A stretch of DNA of 64,000 bases from an uncultured Pelagibacteraceae bacterium (GCA_902625825.1 CACOCL010000002.1:1-64000), one strand, 5' to 3'; counted from the stretch's first letter, positions 23,163 to 33,455 are shown. Numbers and translations: made by a program. Notes: a model not told the origin generated them from the letters alone.

Positions 23163-25103
23163 ATGAACAAAATTCTGTCTCAGGCCTTAAAGAAAGCTGT
23201 CTCCGAATATAGCCCAAATGTAAAAGAGGTTTCAAAAGACAACAGACCTGATTTATTCTCATTAAGTAATGACACCGAACTTTTTCAAAATGACAAAGGT
23301 ATCATTATTAAAATCGATCGTTCTAAAGATTCTAATTTAACAGATTTTGGAAAAGCAACATTACAAGACAGGTATCTAGGACACAATGAGTCCTTTCAAG
23401 ATTTATTCGCTAGGGTGGCGAGCACATACGCGGATGATAATTTACATGCTCAAAGAATTTATAACTACATCAGTAATTTATGGTTTATGCCAGCAACACC
23501 AGTTTTGTCAAATGGTGGAACAAAAAGAGGATTACCAATATCTTGTTTCTTAAATGAAGCTTCTGATAGCTTGGGTGGCATCTTGGATTTATGGAGTGAA
23601 AATGTTTGGCTAGCAGCTAAAGGTGGAGGTATAGGAAGCTATTGGGGAAATTTAAGATCAATTGGAGAAAAAATAGGTAAAGTTGGAAAAACCTCTGGAA
23701 TAATACCTTTCATTAAGGTTATGGACTCTTTAACAATGGCAATTAGCCAAGGTTCGTTAAGAAGAGGCTCAGCTGCTTGTTACCTCCCAGTTGATCATCC
23801 TGAAATAGAAGAATTTATGGAAATGAGAAGACCGACAGGCGGTGACCCAAATAGAAAAGCATTAAATTTACACCATGGTGTTTTAGTTTCAGACGCCTTT
23901 ATGCGAGCAGTTGAAAATGATGAACAGTGGGCGTTAAAAAGTCCTGCTGATGGCACTATTCAACAAACTATATCAGCAAGAAATTTATGGATAAGATTGT
24001 TAACAGCAAGAATAGAAACAGGAGAGCCTTACATAATTTATATCGATACTGTTAATAGACAAATTCCACAACATCACAAGTTAGCAAATCTTACTGTTAA
24101 AACCTCTAATCTTTGTAGTGAAATAACTTTACCAACAGGCATTGATAAAGACGGAAGAGATAGAACAGCTGTTTGTTGTTTGTCCTCTTTAAATTTAGAA
24201 AAATATGATGAGTGGAAAGATGACCCTAATATGATTGGGGATGTGATGAGATTTTTGGATAATGTTTTATCTGACTTCATTAATAAAGCACCTGAACAAT
24301 TTAGAGATGCTAAATATTCTGCTGAAAGAGAAAGAAGTGTCGGACTAGGTGTCATGGGTTTTCATTCTTTCTTGCAAAAACATAGAATTCCACTTGAATC
24401 TGTAATGGCTAAAGCTTGGAACAAAAAAATATTTAAACGAATTGATGAACAGGTTAATCAAGCGTCAAAAGACTTAGCAGAAGAGAGAGGTGCCTGTCCT
24501 GACGCTGCAGAATACGGTTTCAAAGAAAGATTTTCTAATAAAACTGCAATAGCTCCAACTGCTTCTATTTCTATTATTTGTGGAGGCGCTTCACCTGGAG
24601 TTGAACCAATAGCAGCTAATAGTTATACTCATAAAACTTTATCAGGTTCTTTTAATGTTAGAAATCGATACTTAGAGGAAATTTTAGAAAGTCATGGTAA
24701 AAACGATGATGAAACTTGGTCTACAATTACTACAAATCAAGGTTCAGTTTCTCATTTAGACTTTTTGACTGATTTAGAAAAAGATGTTTTTAAAACTGCC
24801 TTTGAATTAAATCAAAAATGGATTATTGAACTAAGTGGAGATCGAACACCATTTATTTCTCAAGCGCAATCAGTTAACTTATTTTTACCAGCCGATGTTC
24901 ATAAAAAAGAATTACATAGAATTCATTTTGATGCATGGAAAAAAGGATTAAAAAGCCTTTACTATTGTAGATCAAAATCAATTCAAAGAGCTGAAAATAT
25001 CAATAATGCTAAATCTACTGATATTACAGCCAATGTATATAAGTCTAAAAATCAACCAAACAACGATCAACCAGAATATGAGGAGTGTTTATCATGTCAG
25101 TAA
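23163..25103 (+). CDS. nrdA: Ribonucleoside-diphosphate reductase alpha subunit, lacking the N-terminal ATP-cone
   Basis: Class I ribonucleotide reductase catalytic subunit, 646 residues. The radical-site motif N316-L-C318-S-E320 is present, as are the redox cysteines in ISCFLNE and TAVCCLSSLN, and the C-terminal shuttle pair Cys642/Cys645 (CLSC). The classical E. coli NrdA is about 760 residues; here the 90-residue ATP-cone that senses ATP/dATP is missing, so overall-activity inhibition by dATP would be absent or differ. nrdB overlaps its end by 10 bp. Control is probably transcriptional, through NrdR. Confidence 0.95.
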   Translation: MNKILSQALKKAVSEYSPNVKEVSKDNRPDLFSLSNDTELFQNDKGIIIKIDRSKDSNLTDFGKATLQDRYLGHNESFQDLFARVASTYADDNLHAQRIYNYISNLWFMPATPVLSNGGTKRGLPISCFLNEASDSLGGILDLWSENVWLAAKGGGIGSYWGNLRSIGEKIGKVGKTSGIIPFIKVMDSLTMAISQGSLRRGSAACYLPVDHPEIEEFMEMRRPTGGDPNRKALNLHHGVLVSDAFMRAVENDEQWALKSPADGTIQQTISARNLWIRLLTARIETGEPYIIYIDTVNRQIPQHHKLANLTVKTSNLCSEITLPTGIDKDGRDRTAVCCLSSLNLEKYDEWKDDPNMIGDVMRFLDNVLSDFINKAPEQFRDAKYSAERERSVGLGVMGFHSFLQKHRIPLESVMAKAWNKKIFKRIDEQVNQASKDLAEERGACPDAAEYGFKERFSNKTAIAPTASISIICGGASPGVEPIAANSYTHKTLSGSFNVRNRYLEEILESHGKNDDETWSTITTNQGSVSHLDFLTDLEKDVFKTAFELNQKWIIELSGDRTPFISQAQSVNLFLPADVHKKELHRIHFDAWKKGLKSLYYCRSKSIQRAENINNAKSTDITANVYKSKNQPNNDQPEYEECLSCQ

Positions 25104-26110
25104 CAGATAAAGTTAAGAAAGAAAAAAAAGAAATAATTCAACCAAAAAAAATGGGCTTATTAGTGGAAAACCCAGTATATAAACCATTCAGATATCCATG
25201 GTGCTATGATGCCTGGTTAACTCAACAAAGAATTCATTGGTTGCCAGAGGAAGTTCCTCTTGGTGATGATGTAAGAGACTGGCAAAAAAATTTATCACAA
25301 CCAGAAAAAAACTTAGTTACCCAAATTTTCAGATTTTTTACACAAGCAGATGTAGAAGTTAACAACTGTTACCTGAGACATTACACAACTGTATTTAAAC
25401 CGACAGAAGTGTTGATGATGATGACAGCTTTCGCTGCAATGGAAACCGTTCACGTAGCTGCGTATTCTCATTTATTAGATACAATTGGAATGCCTGAGTC
25501 TGAGTATTCTGCTTTTATGAAATATAAAGAAATGAAAGATAAATATGACTACATGCAAGGCTTCAACGTGAATTCGAAAGAGGACATTGCAAAAACAGTT
25601 GCGGTATTTAGTGCATTTACTGAAGGTTTGCAATTGTTCGCAAGTTTTGCAATTCTGTTAAATTTTCCAAGACACAACAAACTTAAAGGAATGGGTCAGA
25701 TAGTTACTTGGTCTGTTAGAGATGAAACTCTTCACTGCAATTCAATGATTAGAATTTTTAAAGAGTTTATAAAAGAAAATCCAGAAATTTGGACACCAAA
25801 ATTAAAAAAAGAACTTTATGAAGCGTGCAGAACTATTATTTCGCATGAAGATGCTTTTATTGATCTTGCTTTTGAGATGGGTCCAATGGAAGGATTAACG
25901 GCTCAAGAGGTAAAAGATTATATCAGATTTATTGGAAATAGAAGATTGGTTCAATTAGGTTTAGAGCCTATTTATGATGTTCAAAAAAATCCTCTTGGTT
26001 GGCTTGATACTATGTTGAACGCAGTTGAGCATATGAACTTCTTTGAAGGTCGTGCAACTGAATACTCTAAAGCATCGACACAAGGAACTTGGGTAGAAGC
26101 TTTTAGTTAA
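25094..26110 (+). CDS. nrdB: Ribonucleoside-diphosphate reductase beta subunit
   Basis: 338-residue radical-generating subunit with a diiron site: Asp86, Glu117, His120 (AMETVH) and DETLH later, plus the radical tyrosine Tyr124 at the E. coli Tyr122 spacing, so class Ia/b type rather than the Tyr-less class Ic. The ATG at 25094 was chosen because AGGAG at 25081-25085 is 8 nt upstream; the GTG at 25085 overlaps that site. It overlaps nrdA by 10 bp. Confidence 0.95.
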   Translation: MSVTDKVKKEKKEIIQPKKMGLLVENPVYKPFRYPWCYDAWLTQQRIHWLPEEVPLGDDVRDWQKNLSQPEKNLVTQIFRFFTQADVEVNNCYLRHYTTVFKPTEVLMMMTAFAAMETVHVAAYSHLLDTIGMPESEYSAFMKYKEMKDKYDYMQGFNVNSKEDIAKTVAVFSAFTEGLQLFASFAILLNFPRHNKLKGMGQIVTWSVRDETLHCNSMIRIFKEFIKENPEIWTPKLKKELYEACRTIISHEDAFIDLAFEMGPMEGLTAQEVKDYIRFIGNRRLVQLGLEPIYDVQKNPLGWLDTMLNAVEHMNFFEGRATEYSKASTQGTWVEAFS

Positions 26111-26128
26111 AAAAATCTTTCATTATTA

Positions 26129-26692
26129 ATGGAAAGTGATTTTTTTTTAAATAGAAGATCCGTTCTTGCTAAAAAAATGTCAGCAAAAAAAATTCCAGAG
26201 GGAGATATAAAAAAAATTTTAGCAGCTGGTATAAGAGTTCCAGATCATGGTGCTTTGAATCCCTGGTCAATAAAAGTAATTCAAGGAGACAAATTAAAAT
26301 TTATCGATCAGGAGATTATTTTAAGTGAATTTAAAAAAGAAAATCCTCAGGCGAATGAAAATCAACTTCAAATCGAGTCAAAAAGATTACAAAGAGCATC
26401 AGTAGTAATAGTTGTTTTGTCAACTCCCATAGAGCATCCAAAAATACCAGAGTGGGAAATGATTTTATCATCAGGAGCAGTTTGCATGAATTTGTTATCA
26501 TGTGCCCAATCACTAGGTTATGCATCTCAATGGCTAACAGAGTGGTATGCCTATAATAATAAAATGTTAGAATATTTCGGGGCTCGGAAAAATAAAGATA
26601 AGATCTCTGGTTTCATATATATCGGTCATAAAATTGAAGAACCAAATGAAAGAAAAAGGCCTGATCCTGATAAAATTATTAGTTATCTTTGA
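26129..26692 (+). CDS. Nitroreductase-family flavoprotein
   Basis: 187-residue FMN-dependent NAD(P)H oxidoreductase. NRRSVLAKKM at the N-terminus binds the FMN phosphate, RVPDHGALNPWSIKVI and the later LSSGAVCMNLLSCAQSLGYASQWL are family blocks resembling YdjA. The physiological substrate is unknown. It follows nrdB by 18 bp on the same strand; its last 10 bp overlap the convergent prpC gene. Confidence 0.85.
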   Translation: MESDFFLNRRSVLAKKMSAKKIPEGDIKKILAAGIRVPDHGALNPWSIKVIQGDKLKFIDQEIILSEFKKENPQANENQLQIESKRLQRASVVIVVLSTPIEHPKIPEWEMILSSGAVCMNLLSCAQSLGYASQWLTEWYAYNNKMLEYFGARKNKDKISGFIYIGHKIEEPNERKRPDPDKIISYL

Positions 26693-27807
26693 TTAAGCTG
26701 AACAACTTTTCTATGTTGATTACCTTTATAGCTCGCTAGAGGTCTAATTAATTTATTTGCAGCATGTTGTTCCATAATATGTGCTGACCAACCTGTTATT
26801 CTAGAAATTACAAAAATCGGAGTGAAAAAATCTGTATCAAAGCCCATTAAATGATATGTAGGGCCTGTTGGATAATCAACATTAGGATGAATGTTTTTTT
26901 GATCAATCATGACTTTTTCAACGATGTCATAGATTTTTTCAAATTTTTTATCCTTCTTAATTTTTGCAACTTTTGCAAAATATTTCCTCATGGTTGGAAC
27001 TCTAGAATCTCCGGATTTGTAAACCCTGTGGCCAAATCCCATAACAACTTCTTTATTTTTTAAGGCATCATTTATCCATTTTAAAGCATTTTCAGGTTTT
27101 TTTATTTTATTCATCATGTGCATAACTTCTTCATTTGCACCACCATGTAATGGACCTTTTAAGCTAGCAATTGCACCCGTTATAGCGCCATGTATATCTG
27201 ATAGACTACTTGTTATTGTTCGTGCTGTAAAAGTTGAGACATTGAAACTATGTTCTGCATACAATATTAAAGAAACATCAAATGCTTTAACTATTTCTTT
27301 TTGAGGAACTTTTCCAAAACACATGTAGAAAAAGTTTTCAGCAATGTTTAAATCTTTTTTAGGTTTAATTATTTTTTTCCCTTTTCTTAATCTATAAAAT
27401 GCAGCTAAAGCTGTTGGCGTTTTGGCCAATATTCTTATTGCTTTTCTCATATTTGCCTCTGGAGATGAGTCTGATGTTTCCTTATCCTCTAACCCCATGA
27501 TGCTTACTGCTGTTCTTGCAACATCCATGGGATGAGATTTTTTTGGCATACGTTTTATTATTGAATATAAATCACTTGATAAATCTCTGTTGGTTTTTTC
27601 CTCTTTTTCAAATTTTCTAAGTTGAATTGTGTTTGGTAAATCTTTATTTAAAATTAAATATGCAACTTCCTCAAATCTGCAATATTCACACAAATCTTGC
27701 GCTGCATACCCTCTGTAAGTAAGAGAATTGATCTCTGGCATTACCTTGGACACTTCTGTTTCGTCAACTACTATGCCTAACAAACCTTTTTTTATTTCAT
27801 CTGTCAT
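26683..27807 (-). CDS. prpC: 2-methylcitrate synthase / citrate synthase
   Basis: 374 residues, short-form citrate synthase fold. HGGANEEVMHMM and the catalytic FGHRVYKSGDSRVP segment are present, and GFDTDFFTPIFVISRITGW precedes the active-site end. Size and position immediately after prpB and prpD identify it as the methylcitrate synthase, condensing propionyl-CoA with oxaloacetate. Some citrate synthase activity is possible. The start overlaps the prpB stop by one base. Confidence 0.9.
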   Translation of the reverse strand: MTDEIKKGLLGIVVDETEVSKVMPEINSLTYRGYAAQDLCEYCRFEEVAYLILNKDLPNTIQLRKFEKEEKTNRDLSSDLYSIIKRMPKKSHPMDVARTAVSIMGLEDKETSDSSPEANMRKAIRILAKTPTALAAFYRLRKGKKIIKPKKDLNIAENFFYMCFGKVPQKEIVKAFDVSLILYAEHSFNVSTFTARTITSSLSDIHGAITGAIASLKGPLHGGANEEVMHMMNKIKKPENALKWINDALKNKEVVMGFGHRVYKSGDSRVPTMRKYFAKVAKIKKDKKFEKIYDIVEKVMIDQKNIHPNVDYPTGPTYHLMGFDTDFFTPIFVISRITGWSAHIMEQHAANKLIRPLASYKGNQHRKVVQLNQR

Positions 27808-28703
27808 TATTCATGTCCCTCAGTGCTAAAATTATAAATTTTTTCATCTAAATTTTTATATTTTTCGTAATCAACAAGTTCGTATAACCTTTTTCTAGTT
27901 TGCATCTTATCAATGATATTATTCTGATGTCCATTTGCATAAATGTCCCTTAGTCCATCTTCAACATTTTTCATTGCTAATCTTTGTGTTGTCACTGGGT
28001 ATATGACAATATTGTAGCCAAGATTTTCAAGCTCTTTATAGTTTAATAATTTTGATTTGCCAAATTCAGTCATATTTGCAAGTAAATAGCACGATAATTC
28101 TTTTCTTACTTTTTCAAAATCTTTTTCATCTTGAAGGGCTTCAGGAAAAATAATTTCTGCACCCGCATCTATATATGCCTTACATCTTTCAATCATCTTA
28201 TCAATTCCTTCAACACTTTTTGCATCCGATCTTGCAATAATTTTAAAGTTTTTATCTTTTCGTGTTGATACACACTCTTTTATTTTTTTCACCATCAAGT
28301 CAGTAGTTATTAATTCTTTATTATCTAAATGGCCGCATCTTTTTCTTTCAATCTGGTCCTCTAAGTGTACAGCTGAAATTCCAAATTCTTCAAAAGTTTC
28401 GATTGTTTCTTTACAAGACTTAAAGCCTGTATCAATATCAACAATTGTTGGAAGATTTGTAACTCTTGAAATTAAGTATGAACGTGTACTTACGTCTTGT
28501 AAAGTTGTCAAGCCAATGTCTGGAAAACCTAAGTCATTTGCCATAACACCACCAGATACATAAACTGCGTCATAACCAATCTCCTCTATTAATTTTGCTG
28601 TAAGTGGATTATAGGCACCTGGAACTCTTAAAATATTGTTCGACTTTAGTTTATTAACGAAATCAATTCTTTTTTGAGCAGCTTCTTTTTCAACAAAATG
28701 CAT
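27807..28703 (-). CDS. prpB: 2-methylisocitrate lyase
   Basis: Cleaves 2-methylisocitrate to pyruvate and succinate. The 298-residue isocitrate-lyase-superfamily barrel carries the catalytic signature KRCGH (in DQIERKRCGHLDNK), the substrate segment YVSGGVMAND and IVDIDTGF with its metal-binding aspartates. It is in the middle of a coupled prpD-prpB-prpC operon; its ends overlap both neighbours by one base. Confidence 0.93.
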   Translation of the reverse strand: MHFVEKEAAQKRIDFVNKLKSNNILRVPGAYNPLTAKLIEEIGYDAVYVSGGVMANDLGFPDIGLTTLQDVSTRSYLISRVTNLPTIVDIDTGFKSCKETIETFEEFGISAVHLEDQIERKRCGHLDNKELITTDLMVKKIKECVSTRKDKNFKIIARSDAKSVEGIDKMIERCKAYIDAGAEIIFPEALQDEKDFEKVRKELSCYLLANMTEFGKSKLLNYKELENLGYNIVIYPVTTQRLAMKNVEDGLRDIYANGHQNNIIDKMQTRKRLYELVDYEKYKNLDEKIYNFSTEGHE

Positions 28704-30205
28704 TAAAAAATTCCTTTTTTTAAATTTCTTTTTAATTTACTTTTTCTCACTTCAATATTCAATTTATCAAGTTGACCTGATTTCAATTTTCTCAGGTTTT
28801 GCACTGTTTTTAAAAATCTGTCACTTTCTTTTTTACTCAAAATATTACCAGTTAAAGTCAAAAATTTATTAATATAATTTTCTCTTTTAAATGGTCTAGA
28901 GCCATAAGGGTGGGCATCTGCTTTGTCCTGTTGCTCAATTATTTTCTTTCCGTTTTTAAGCGTAATTACTACCTTAGCCCCAAATGATTTCTTTTTTGGA
29001 TCAGGATCATGATATTTTTTAGTCCATTTTTTATCTTCGTGAGTTTTTATTGAATGCCAAATTTTAATTGTGCTCTTTTTTTGAGCCCTAGCTTTTGTGT
29101 AAGATTTTATATGATGCCAGGTACCGTCCTCTAAAGCTACAGCAAATATATACATAATTGAGTGATCTAATGTTTCTCTACTTGAATTTGGGTCCATTTT
29201 TTGAGGATCATTTGCTCCGGTACCAATTACATAATGAGTATGATGGCTTGTATAGATATCAATTTTTTTTATATGATTTAAATTCGATATTCTTTTTTTA
29301 AGTTTTTTTGCCAGATCAATTAAAGCTTGGGATTGATATTCTGCAGAATATTCTTTCGTATAAGTTTCGAGTATTGCTTTTTTAGCTTCTCCTTTTCTAG
29401 GTAATGGAACATTGTAAAGCGCTTTTTTTCCATCTAATATTCTTGCTATAACACTATCTTCCCCCTCGTATATCGGGCTTGGAGCTCCTTCACCTCGCAT
29501 CACTCTATCAACTGCCTCTATTGCAAGTTTTCCCGCATGGGCTGGGGCATAAGCTTTCCAACTTGAAATTTCTCCTTTTCTTGATTGTCTTGTTGATACA
29601 GTTGTATGTAAGGCTTGCTGGATAGCTTGATAAATTGTTTCTGTATTTAATTTTAACATCGCTCCGAGTCCAGCGGCCACACTAGGACCTAAATGAGCTA
29701 TATGATCAACTTTATGTTTGTGCAAACAAATTCCTTTTACTAAATTTACTTGAACTTCATAGGCAGTGATTATTCCTCTTAATAAATCTAAACCACTTTT
29801 TTTATTTTGTTGTGCAACACTAATAAGTGGAGGAATATTATCTCCTGGATGACTATAATCTGCAGCTAAAAAAGTATCATGAAAGTCAAGTTCTCTAACC
29901 GCAGTACCATTAGACCAGGCAGCCCATTCACAATCAAATTTAAATTTTTTATTCAAACCAAATAAAGTAGCACCATTTTTTCTAGTATGTCTTAGTGTCA
30001 TTTCCCTTGATGAAATTACAGGTTTTCTATTTAAAGAAGCGATTGCAACAGAGGCATTATCAATAATTCTATTAATAACCATTTCGATTGCTTCTTTACT
30101 TAATTTAGAATTATCACTAGCTATCTCCGCTATTTTCCACGCAAGCTGGTTTTTTTTCGGAAGATGAATTTTAGATGGATAAACTTTTACTTTATGAACT
30201 ATCAA
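28703..30205 (-). CDS. prpD: 2-methylcitrate dehydratase
   Basis: 500-residue MmgE/PrpD-family enzyme that dehydrates methylcitrate. Blocks include VLRHTRKNG-like [46 protein letters not shown] and [19 protein letters not shown]. The start is a TTG at 30205 with AGGAG about 7 nt upstream; no ATG is nearby. First gene of the prpDBC operon, which lets the cell use propionyl-CoA, for example from branched-chain amino acids, odd-chain lipids or DMSP. Confidence 0.92.
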   Translation of the reverse strand: MIVHKVKVYPSKIHLPKKNQLAWKIAEIASDNSKLSKEAIEMVINRIIDNASVAIASLNRKPVISSREMTLRHTRKNGATLFGLNKKFKFDCEWAAWSNGTAVRELDFHDTFLAADYSHPGDNIPPLISVAQQNKKSGLDLLRGIITAYEVQVNLVKGICLHKHKVDHIAHLGPSVAAGLGAMLKLNTETIYQAIQQALHTTVSTRQSRKGEISSWKAYAPAHAGKLAIEAVDRVMRGEGAPSPIYEGEDSVIARILDGKKALYNVPLPRKGEAKKAILETYTKEYSAEYQSQALIDLAKKLKKRISNLNHIKKIDIYTSHHTHYVIGTGANDPQKMDPNSSRETLDHSIMYIFAVALEDGTWHHIKSYTKARAQKKSTIKIWHSIKTHEDKKWTKKYHDPDPKKKSFGAKVVITLKNGKKIIEQQDKADAHPYGSRPFKRENYINKFLTLTGNILSKKESDRFLKTVQNLRKLKSGQLDKLNIEVRKSKLKRNLKKGIF

Positions 30206-30259
30206 AAAATCTCCTAACTTTCGAAATTGTTTTTAATAGTTAAAAAAAAATAATCAATA

Positions 30260-30943
30260 TTAAAGATATTTTAATACAATTTTTTCAATGCCTACAAAGT
30301 CTTTTACTAAGTGATTATGATATATTTCGGTTGTATTTTTTTCTGTGTAGCCATCCTCTAATAAGATAACTGGTATTCCTGCATTTTGAGCAGCATTAGC
30401 ATCTGTTTCACTGTCACCAATCATTAAAGATTTTTTGATATCTCCACCTAAAATTTCAATTACAGATGTTAAGTGTCTTGGATCTGGTTTGCAATATTCA
30501 AATGTATTATGACCAGCAACATATTCAAAAAAATCATAAATACCAATTTTTTTTAAAAGATCTATTGCTAAATGTTCTTGTTTATTAGTACAAACACCCA
30601 TTAAAATTTTTTTTTCTTTACACCAAATTAAAAACTCCTTGACCCCTTTTATAAGAGTGCTTTCGTTAACAATATTTTTTCCATAAAAATCTACAAAATC
30701 CTTGACCATATCTTTTTTAATTTTTTCATCTTGAACTTTGCCAAATTCCTTTTTTGCTTGACCCCAAATAGATCTTCCGAGCATAGCACCAGCACCTTGG
30801 CCAACTAGATTTCTTATTTCTTCAGTTGATTTTGTGGGATAACCAAATTTCTTCATTACATGATTGTGTGCTCGCATCAAATCGGGCGCTGTATCAACTA
30901 GAGTGCCATCTAAATCAAAAAGAATTGTGTATTGTTGTGCCAT
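30260..30943 (-). CDS. gph: Phosphoglycolate phosphatase-like HAD hydrolase
   Basis: 227 residues from the ATG at 30943; a TTG 6 bp upstream is less likely. HAD motif I is DLDGT with nucleophile Asp10, followed by VDTAPDLMRAHN, which is typical of Gph. Motif II is VCTNKQ and motif III/IV is GDSETDANAAQNAG. It removes phosphate from 2-phosphoglycolate produced by DNA-repair or photorespiration-like reactions; other small phosphoesters are possible. Divergent from the glmU-like gene. Confidence 0.87.
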   Translation of the reverse strand: MAQQYTILFDLDGTLVDTAPDLMRAHNHVMKKFGYPTKSTEEIRNLVGQGAGAMLGRSIWGQAKKEFGKVQDEKIKKDMVKDFVDFYGKNIVNESTLIKGVKEFLIWCKEKKILMGVCTNKQEHLAIDLLKKIGIYDFFEYVAGHNTFEYCKPDPRHLTSVIEILGGDIKKSLMIGDSETDANAAQNAGIPVILLEDGYTEKNTTEIYHNHLVKDFVGIEKIVLKYL

Positions 30944-31014
30944 TATCAAAAGTATTTTTAAGAAATATTTTGTGAATTAAGAAAAATATATACTTAATAT
31001 AAAGAATTTCCTAG

Positions 31015-31632
31015 ATGAAACAAATAAATTTACAAAATCTACAAGATAAACTTAGAAAAAAATTTCTTAAGCAAGGTGTAAAAATGGTGGGATCAGATAC
31101 AGTTTATTTTTCAAGAGATACTAAAATTGGTAAAAATGTAATCATAGAACCATACGTTGTTTTTGGATCAAAAGTGAAAATTGGAAATAATGTTACTATA
31201 AAATCCTTTTCACATTTGGAAAATTGTAAAATTGAAAATAAAGTTGAAATCGGGCCTTACGCACGAATAAGACCTGGCGCGATACTTAAAGAAGGCTCAA
31301 AAGTTGGTAATTTTGTTGAGATAAAGAAAAGTATTATTGGAAAAAAATCAAAAGTTAGTCATCTAACATACATTGGTGATAGTGATATTGGAAAATCAGT
31401 TAATGTTGGAGCAGGAACTATAACGTGTAATTACGATGGAGTTAAAAAAAATAAAACAAAAATAAAAGATAATGTATTTATTGGATCCAATACTTCTTTG
31501 GTAGCCCCTTTAACGATTGGAGAAGGCAGTTTAATCGGAGCTGGTTCTGTTATAACAAAAAATGTTAAAAAGAAATCTTTAGCATTAACGAGAAGTTTAC
31601 AAACTGAAATTAAAAATTATAAAAGAAAATAG
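31015..31632 (+). CDS. Stand-alone GlmU C-terminal acetyltransferase domain
   Basis: 205-residue left-handed beta-helix that aligns with the C-terminal half of E. coli GlmU, including ARIRPGA (residues 83-89), GNFVEIKK (98-105), SHLTYIGD with the catalytic-type His116, and NVGAGTITCNYDG. It would acetylate glucosamine-1-phosphate. The N-terminal uridylyltransferase domain of GlmU is absent, so that activity must come from another gene. The preceding 20 residues are helical. Two bases separate it from glmS, the preceding enzyme in the UDP-GlcNAc pathway. Confidence 0.9.
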   Translation: MKQINLQNLQDKLRKKFLKQGVKMVGSDTVYFSRDTKIGKNVIIEPYVVFGSKVKIGNNVTIKSFSHLENCKIENKVEIGPYARIRPGAILKEGSKVGNFVEIKKSIIGKKSKVSHLTYIGDSDIGKSVNVGAGTITCNYDGVKKNKTKIKDNVFIGSNTSLVAPLTIGEGSLIGAGSVITKNVKKKSLALTRSLQTEIKNYKRK

Positions 31633-31634
31633 AC

Positions 31635-33455
31635 ATGTGTGGAATTATAGGAATAAACAGTAATAAATCAGTTTCTGCCACAATTATAAACTCATTAAAA
31701 AAACTTGAATATCGAGGTTATGACTCAGCAGGGATTGCAACTCTTTCAAAAGGATTAATTAATGAGATAAAATCTGAAGGCAGAGTAGAGAATCTAGAAA
31801 AAAATTCTCTAGTTCAAAATATGCAAGGTACAATAGGTATTGGTCATGTAAGATGGGCTACTCATGGATTGCCAAATAGTATTAATGCTCACCCACATTC
31901 TTCACAAAATGTGTCAGTTGTTCATAATGGAATTATTGAAAATTCGACTTTATTAAAAAAATTCTTAGTTAGTAAAGGTCATAAATTTAAGTCTCAAACT
32001 GATACAGAAGTAATCGTTCACTTGATTACAGAAAATTTAAAAACAGACAATATTGTTAATTCAATAATGAAAACTCTTAAAGCTCTTCATGGGAGTTTTG
32101 CCCTTGGAATAATATTTAAAGATCAACCAGATTTAATTGTTGGTGCTAGAAGAGGTTCACCTCTGGCTGTTGGCTATGGACCTAATGAAAATTACCTAGG
32201 TTCTGACTCATACGCTCTTAAATCGATGACTAACAAAATTACTTATCTCAACGATGGAGAATTTTGTGTAATTAAAAAAGATCTTGTTGAATTTTTTAGT
32301 GAAGATGGAATTAAAATTAATAAAAAAGTTTTAGAGTTATCAAGTGAGGATGAAAAATATGATAAAGGTGATTACAAACACTTTATGGCAAAAGAAATTG
32401 AGGAACAACCACTCACTCTTAAAAATGGAATTAAGGAATATATCGATACTGTTAATAACGATATAAATATTTATAATATTCCTTGGGAAAAAAATGAAAT
32501 TTCATCTATAACTTTAATTGGGTGTGGCACAGCTTACCACTCATGTTTAATGGCTAAATATTGGTTTGAGGAATTAACTTCGCTTGATGTTAATGTCGAT
32601 ATAGCTTCAGAGTTTAGATACAGAAAAAATAGATTCAAAAAAGATAACTTATATGTATTTGTCTCACAGTCTGGAGAAACGGCAGATACTTATGCTGCGT
32701 TGGATTTATGTAATAAGAATGGAATGAAAACTTGTTCTGTTGTAAATGTCATCGAAAGTTCTATTGCAAGAGATTCAAAGTTTGTTCTACCTATTCATTG
32801 TGGCACAGAAATTGGAGTTGCTTCTACCAAAGCCTTTTTAGGTCAAATTTTGATATTGTATATTTTAGCTTTAAAATTAGCATTAATTAGGGGTGATTTG
32901 GGAAAAAAAGAACTTTCTAAAAAACTTAAAGATTTAAAGGAATTACCAAAATTAGTAGAGCAAACTTTATTAACAGATAATAAAATCCAAAATATATCAA
33001 ACACATTTAATGAAGCCAAAGGATCTATGTTTTTGGGAAGAGGCTTTTCTTACCCAATTGCATTAGAGGGTGCACTAAAATTAAAGGAATTATCATACGT
33101 TCATGCTGAGGGCTATCCAGCAGGTGAGATGAAACATGGACCTTTAGCTTTAATTGAAGAAGGTATGCCAGTAGTAGTTTTGGCTCCAAGAGATAATTAT
33201 TATAAAAAAACAATTTCAAATATGCAGGAGGTAATAGCAAGAGGAGCAAAAGTTTTATTAATTACCAATAAAAGCTCTGATGAAATAATTTCTGAAAATA
33301 TTTGGGAAACTATAGAAGTTGAGAGCACAAATGAGGATCTTTTACCATTTCTTTTAACTATACCGCTTCAAAAATTAGCTTATTATTCAGCTTTGAAAAA
33401 AGGCTTTGATATAGATAAGCCTAGAAATTTAGCTAAATCTGTAACCGTTGAATAA
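31635..33455 (+). CDS. glmS: Glucosamine-fructose-6-phosphate aminotransferase
   Basis: Makes glucosamine-6-P from fructose-6-P and glutamine. The 606-residue protein has the processed N-terminal Cys nucleophile (MCGIIGIN), the glutaminase domain to about residue 235, two SIS isomerase domains with SQSGETADTYAAL and GRGFSYPIALEGALKLKE, and the conserved end PRNLAKSVTVE. Length is normal. It is directly downstream of the acetyltransferase gene of the same pathway. Confidence 0.97.
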   Translation: MCGIIGINSNKSVSATIINSLKKLEYRGYDSAGIATLSKGLINEIKSEGRVENLEKNSLVQNMQGTIGIGHVRWATHGLPNSINAHPHSSQNVSVVHNGIIENSTLLKKFLVSKGHKFKSQTDTEVIVHLITENLKTDNIVNSIMKTLKALHGSFALGIIFKDQPDLIVGARRGSPLAVGYGPNENYLGSDSYALKSMTNKITYLNDGEFCVIKKDLVEFFSEDGIKINKKVLELSSEDEKYDKGDYKHFMAKEIEEQPLTLKNGIKEYIDTVNNDINIYNIPWEKNEISSITLIGCGTAYHSCLMAKYWFEELTSLDVNVDIASEFRYRKNRFKKDNLYVFVSQSGETADTYAALDLCNKNGMKTCSVVNVIESSIARDSKFVLPIHCGTEIGVASTKAFLGQILILYILALKLALIRGDLGKKELSKKLKDLKELPKLVEQTLLTDNKIQNISNTFNEAKGSMFLGRGFSYPIALEGALKLKELSYVHAEGYPAGEMKHGPLALIEEGMPVVVLAPRDNYYKKTISNMQEVIARGAKVLLITNKSSDEIISENIWETIEVESTNEDLLPFLLTIPLQKLAYYSALKKGFDIDKPRNLAKSVTVE

